Part shown: positions 5,622 to 8,486 of the stretch, piece by piece
Layout of the letters: every line of letters starts with the position of its first letter
How positions within the stretch are numbered: the stretch's first letter is position 1
Assembly: GCA_026987085.1 (NCBI GenBank)
Contig: JALSNH010000192.1
Location: 1 to 8,486, forward strand
Length of the DNA: 8,486 bases
Origin: Aquificota bacterium
GTDB lineage: Bacteria; Aquificota; Aquificia; Aquificales; QOAS01
Direction: 5' to 3'
Made by a program: the position numbers and the translations under genes
The notes under the pieces: model-generated
Database searches by the model: none
Told to the model about the DNA's origin: nothing
What the model saw: the letters and a program-made list of their open reading frames with translations, nothing else

Positions 5622-6602
5622 CTATCCACCCAAAGCAACCATCTTGCTATTTTCCGCAAACCAACCAAAACCGTTTTTGGTAATAAAAGCGTTGGTTTCT
5701 GTTTTGAGTTCCAAAAGCTTACCTACCACCGAGCGGAGTTTATTTTCATCGTCCAAATAGGGTTTTAAATCGAAACTCTCCTCCAAACGGAGGCAAAAAT
5801 GTATCTTTCCGTCCGAGGTGAGGCGAAATTTTGAACAACCCTCACAAAAGGGTTCGGTAATTGCCTTTATAAAACCGACCTTTAGCTTCAAGGCAGGGAG
5901 ATAAAAATCTTTGGAGGCACCGCTTCCGCTCCTATCGAGGGGCTCGAGCTTACCGTAATTTTCTTCTATGTAGTTTTTGACCCAATCGAGTGGTAAAAAC
6001 CTATCCTCACTGTAAAAAGGTAGCTTTCCTATGGGCATAAGCTCTATAAATCTCAAATGAAATCCGCCTTCGGCGGCAAAGTTTAATAAATCGTCTATCT
6101 CCTCTTCGGTAAATCCCTTTATGGCAACGGTATTTAGCTTAATGCTTTTAAAGCCTACCTTTTTGGCCTCAGCTATACCTTCCAAAACCCTATTTAAATC
6201 GCCTCCGCCGGTGATGTAGCGAAACTTATCCTCCTTTAAACTATCGAGGGAGATATTTAACCTCTTAACACCCGCCTCTTTTAAAGGTTTTGCCAAACCT
6301 TTTAAAAAGAACCCGTTTGTGGTTAGAGCAATTTCTACACCGTAAAGGGAAATCCTTTTAACAATCTCCACTATATCGGGTCTTAAAAGGGGTTCTCCCC
6401 CCGTTAGGCGGACCGTTTTTAAACCGTATTGGGAAAATACCTTTACCACCCTCTCTATGTGGTCGGCGGTTATTTCAAAACCTTTGGGGGTGGAAAATTT
6501 CTCGCTCCTGCAATAGGGACATACGAAGTTGCACCTATCGGTGAGCGATATTCGGAGGTATTTAATCTCTTTTACGGGGGGAGTATATGTCCGTTTTGAC
6601 AT
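5622..6602 (-). CDS. moaA: GTP 3',8-cyclase MoaA (radical SAM)
   Basis: MoaA starts molybdenum-cofactor synthesis by converting GTP to 3',8-cyclo-GTP, which MoaC turns into cyclic pyranopterin monophosphate. It carries two [4Fe-4S] clusters. The radical-SAM motif CX3CX2C gives C24, C28 and C31 (DRCNFVCPYC). The second, GTP-binding cluster uses C253, C256 and C270 (FCEGCSKFRLTSDGKIHFC). GGEP (68-71) contacts SAM, and TTNG (94-97) and NISLDS are family signatures. The chain ends in Gly-Gly (MVALGG), the conserved C-terminus required for activity. The 326-residue length is normal. The ATG start precedes TPPVKEIKYLRISLTDRC, with no Shine-Dalgarno sequence. Other moa/moe genes are not adjacent. 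The enzyme is oxygen-sensitive, in keeping with HemN nearby. The gene is divergent from the OprB-type porin and convergent with the tRNA-Val/Asp unit. Confidence 0.97.
   Translation of the reverse strand: MSKRTYTPPVKEIKYLRISLTDRCNFVCPYCRSEKFSTPKGFEITADHIERVVKVFSQYGLKTVRLTGGEPLLRPDIVEIVKRISLYGVEIALTTNGFFLKGLAKPLKEAGVKRLNISLDSLKEDKFRYITGGGDLNRVLEGIAEAKKVGFKSIKLNTVAIKGFTEEEIDDLLNFAAEGGFHLRFIELMPIGKLPFYSEDRFLPLDWVKNYIEENYGKLEPLDRSGSGASKDFYLPALKLKVGFIKAITEPFCEGCSKFRLTSDGKIHFCLRLEESFDLKPYLDDENKLRSVVGKLLELKTETNAFITKNGFGWFAENSKMVALGG
6064..6076. repeat. GC-rich hairpin inside moaA, copy 2 of a shared 13-base motif
   Basis: CCGCC-TTC-GGCGG on the plus strand is the exact reverse complement of the 13-base core found in mnmA. 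On the moaA coding strand it therefore reads identically to the mnmA copy. Here it encodes Ala-Glu-Gly-Gly; in mnmA it encodes Pro-Pro-Lys-Ala, so the shared sequence is not explained by shared protein sequence. Confidence 0.4.
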
Positions 6603-6672
6603 AATTAGGAGTTTAACAAAAATTTTCTCGTAAACTAGATAACTTTCGACAGTTAAACCGCGGGGGTTCCAA
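6603..6672. other. Divergent intergenic region between moaA and the OprB-type porin
   Basis: These 70 bases separate two divergent genes and must hold both promoters. GTTTAAC (6611-6617) and GTTAAAC (6652-6658) form a perfect 7-base inverted repeat 34 bases apart. For the porin, TTTAAC (6612-6617), 18 bases and TAGATA (6636-6641) is a poor promoter match. GGGGG (6662-6666), 6 bases before the porin ATG, may act as a weak ribosome-binding site. No such site precedes moaA. Confidence 0.3.
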
Positions 6673-7746
6673 ATGTCAAAAAAACTCCTTATTCTGCTTA
6701 TTCCCTTATCACTCTCGCAAGCTTATGAAATTAATAAGAAACTGTCATTAGATGTTTCTATTACAGGAGTTTACCAATACGCCGATTTTTCAAAAAATGC
6801 TAAAGGAGACACCGGTAAAGGTTCTGTAGCTACCGATATAGGTTTAAATTTTCATCCAACAGAAACCGATGAGTTTCAACTAACCCTATCTTTTGCGGCA
6901 GGAAACGGTTTAAAGAAAACCTTTGAAGGTAAAGGTTTCGCTCTGATGCCTAACGCTGACGATTTGGAAGATGATTTGAAAAACATTAACGGTAGAAACA
7001 GAGACTACCTACTCGAGGCTTGGTATAAACATTCCTTTACTCTAAACGGATGGAATATCTCTCCCACAGTTGGAATAATAGATGGAACCGTCTATATCGA
7101 CGATAACGCTTACGCTAACGACGAGTTAACCCAATTTATGAACGATGCTTTTGTAAATAACCCTATTGCGGAAATTCCTTCTTACGACCTCGGTGCGGTT
7201 TTGGAAGTCGAAAAAAATATTTTCACTTTTAAGGGACTTGTAATAAATACGAAAAACGACCAAGGTAAGGATTACGATTACTACGCCCTTCAAATGGGTG
7301 TAAGCTATCAAAACCTTACGGGAAGGGTTTATTACTATTTCACCTCGAAAGATTTTGAAAATTACAAGGGCAACCTCGATAGGAAAGAAGGAATAGGTTT
7401 TTCCGGAGACTATACTTGGAATGAAAAGCTCGGCACCTTTTTAAGGTTCGGATTTAACACAAATACAAAAACAGGTGATTTTAAAAGTTTTTACAGCGGA
7501 GGTATTGTTATATTTGGCAAACTTTGGAAACATCCAAATGACAATGTAGGCTTGGCGTTGGGATATCTCGATGGAAATAAAAAGGTTAGCGGTATAAAAA
7601 ATATAAAGGTAGCCGAAACTTACTACCAATTACAGGTAAACAGATATGCCACACTAACTTTCGATGTTCAGTATCAGTACCAAACCGATGAAAGGGAAAG
7701 TTTAAAAGCCCTAACCTACGGCGTTAGATTGAACACCACCTTTTAA
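6673..7746 (+). CDS. OprB-family carbohydrate-type porin
   Basis: This 357-residue protein is predicted to form an outer-membrane beta-barrel. Residues 1-17 (MSKKLLILLIPLSLSQA) are a Sec signal peptide cut before YEINKKLSLDV. The mature chain alternates hydrophobic and polar residues and ends in Phe (LNTTF), the usual C-terminal signal for barrel assembly by the Bam complex. The stretch from Y141 to P164, including DDNAYANDELTQFMNDAF and VNNP, is the diagnostic segment of the OprB carbohydrate-selective porin family, preceded by EAWYKHSF (115-122). OprB proteins pass sugars, but in lithotrophic lineages the natural solute is often unknown, so the substrate is not assigned. Asp and Glu in the putative loops are numerous. 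The gene is divergent from moaA, and its stop codon overlaps that of the convergent hemN. It is not of the same family as the porin at the left edge. Confidence 0.85.
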   Translation: MSKKLLILLIPLSLSQAYEINKKLSLDVSITGVYQYADFSKNAKGDTGKGSVATDIGLNFHPTETDEFQLTLSFAAGNGLKKTFEGKGFALMPNADDLEDDLKNINGRNRDYLLEAWYKHSFTLNGWNISPTVGIIDGTVYIDDNAYANDELTQFMNDAFVNNPIAEIPSYDLGAVLEVEKNIFTFKGLVINTKNDQGKDYDYYALQMGVSYQNLTGRVYYYFTSKDFENYKGNLDRKEGIGFSGDYTWNEKLGTFLRFGFNTNTKTGDFKSFYSGGIVIFGKLWKHPNDNVGLALGYLDGNKKVSGIKNIKVAETYYQLQVNRYATLTFDVQYQYQTDERESLKALTYGVRLNTTF

Positions 7747-8486
7747 ATAGTTCTCGAAAATCTTCTTTCCTTCCTCCGTTTGGTATAGGTATCAAAAACC
7801 ATACAGATGTTCCGAATTAAAAGCCTACCCAAGGGTGTTATTTCTATTCTTTCCTTTGAAAGTTTTAAAAGACCATCTTCCTCCATAGGTTTTAGTTCCT
7901 CAAGTTCCCTCTCAAAGTGAAGGTCGAAATCTATACCGAACTTGGTTTCTATTGCCTTTTTATCGAGCCTAAAGTTGCAAATAAGTTCGGTAATAACTTC
8001 CCTCCTAAGGAGGTCCTCGTCGTTTAATTCTATACCTCTGTAGGTAGGTAAAGCACCGCTATCTATAGCTTCGTAGTAGGGTCTAACAGTTTTGTAGTTT
8101 TGCCCGTAGTAGCGTTCGAGCATCGAGATGGAACTCATTCCGATACCTATAAGGTCGACCCCCTTTTTGGTTGTATAACCTTGGAAATTCCTCCAAAGTT
8201 CTCCCTTTTTCTGCGCTTTTACCAGTTCATCGTCGGGTTTTGCAAAGTGGTCCATTCCGATGTAGATGTAGCCGGCCTTAGTAAACTCCTCTATAGCTAT
8301 TTGGAGCATTTCCAACTTTTGCTCCGGCTTAGGTAAAGTGGAAGGGTCTATCCTCCTTTGAAGAGGCTTGAGCCAAGGGACATAGGCAAAGTTGTAAACC
8401 GCCACCCTATCGGGATTTAGAGCTATCGTTTTCTTTACCGTATCTCTAAAACTTTCGGGAGTTTGATAGGGAAGACCGTAAATTAG
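7743..8486 (-). CDS. hemN: Oxygen-independent coproporphyrinogen III oxidase HemN, C-terminal part (partial)
   Basis: HemN is a cytoplasmic radical-SAM enzyme. Without oxygen, it decarboxylates the two propionates of coproporphyrinogen III to give protoporphyrinogen IX in haem synthesis. The last 247 codons are visible; the frame is open to the right edge, so the N-terminal half with the CX3CX2C cluster motif lies outside. GTG codons such as that at 8405 are internal, because the upstream codons LIYGLPYQTPESF also belong to the family. Visible signatures include GMDHFAKPDDEL, RNFQGYTT, ICNFRLD and LLIRNICMVFDTY, closely matching the E. coli protein to its end (FSRVI there, FSRTI here). Those C-terminal elements distinguish true HemN from the shorter HemW haem chaperones. 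The stop overlaps that of the convergent OprB-type porin by four bases. A role in anaerobic haem or cytochrome synthesis is expected. Confidence 0.96.
   Translation of the reverse strand, partial: LIYGLPYQTPESFRDTVKKTIALNPDRVAVYNFAYVPWLKPLQRRIDPSTLPKPEQKLEMLQIAIEEFTKAGYIYIGMDHFAKPDDELVKAQKKGELWRNFQGYTTKKGVDLIGIGMSSISMLERYYGQNYKTVRPYYEAIDSGALPTYRGIELNDEDLLRREVITELICNFRLDKKAIETKFGIDFDLHFERELEELKPMEEDGLLKLSKERIEITPLGRLLIRNICMVFDTYTKRRKERRFSRTI

Noticed and set aside
5384..5683. 99-codon open frame across tRNA-Val and tRNA-Asp
   Set aside because: Its protein (for example the VGRAL and GFESRP stretches) is the familiar false translation of tRNA genes.
1..8486. Mobile element, CRISPR, phage, toxin-antitoxin or secondary-metabolite system
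   Set aside because: No transposase, integrase, repeat array, paired small genes or biosynthetic domains are visible; nearly every base is accounted for by conserved housekeeping genes, tRNAs and porins.

Overview
The window looks like ordinary chromosomal DNA of a thermophilic, anaerobic, Gram-negative bacterium, most likely an Aquificota member, possibly near Desulfurobacterium or Thermovibrio. That placement is inference from four things. First, the protein-coding DNA is AT-rich and Lys/Glu-rich while the three tRNAs have almost fully GC-paired stems. Second, there is a free-standing MnmC2-type tRNA methyltransferase like the one characterised in Aquifex aeolicus. Third, oxygen-sensitive Fe-S and radical-SAM enzymes (IspH, MoaA, HemN) are prominent. 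Fourth, two outer-membrane porins show a diderm envelope. I found no mobile element, CRISPR array, phage gene, toxin-antitoxin pair or defence gene.

Layout, left to right. Bases 1-251 (minus) hold the 5' end of a porin with a clear Shine-Dalgarno sequence and a good sigma70-type promoter capped by a perfect palindrome. Bases 461-1610 (plus) hold a small membrane-anchored protein of unknown function followed closely by hisF. Bases 1666-2800 (plus) hold mnmA and a tRNA-Ser(CGA). Bases 2801-4399 (minus) hold pdxJ followed by mnmC2, whose stop codon directly abuts the tRNA-Ser CCA end. From 4478 (plus) come ispH, tRNA-Val(UAC) and tRNA-Asp(GUC). Bases 5622-6602 (minus) hold moaA. Bases 6673-7746 (plus) hold an OprB-family porin. 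Bases 7743-8486 (minus) hold the C-terminal part of hemN, which continues beyond the window.

How the genes relate. Most encode cofactor or metabolite biosynthesis: HisF (histidine), PdxJ (pyridoxal phosphate), IspH (isoprenoids), MoaA (molybdenum cofactor), HemN (haem). They are scattered as single genes or pairs rather than in pathway operons. The only clear functional pairing is mnmA and mnmC2, which act on the same wobble uridine (mnm5s2U34) of a subset of tRNAs. They lie convergently around a tRNA gene. Genes are tightly packed, with convergent ends that touch or overlap and no convincing intrinsic terminators. No stretch longer than about 210 bases lacks a gene.

I did not find a previously undescribed system. 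The observations most worth a second look are the porin promoter and palindrome, the contrast between a strong ribosome-binding site on that porin and almost none elsewhere, the free-standing MnmC2 beside mnmA, the tRNA-Asp gene without an encoded CCA, and an identical 13-base hairpin motif in two unrelated genes.
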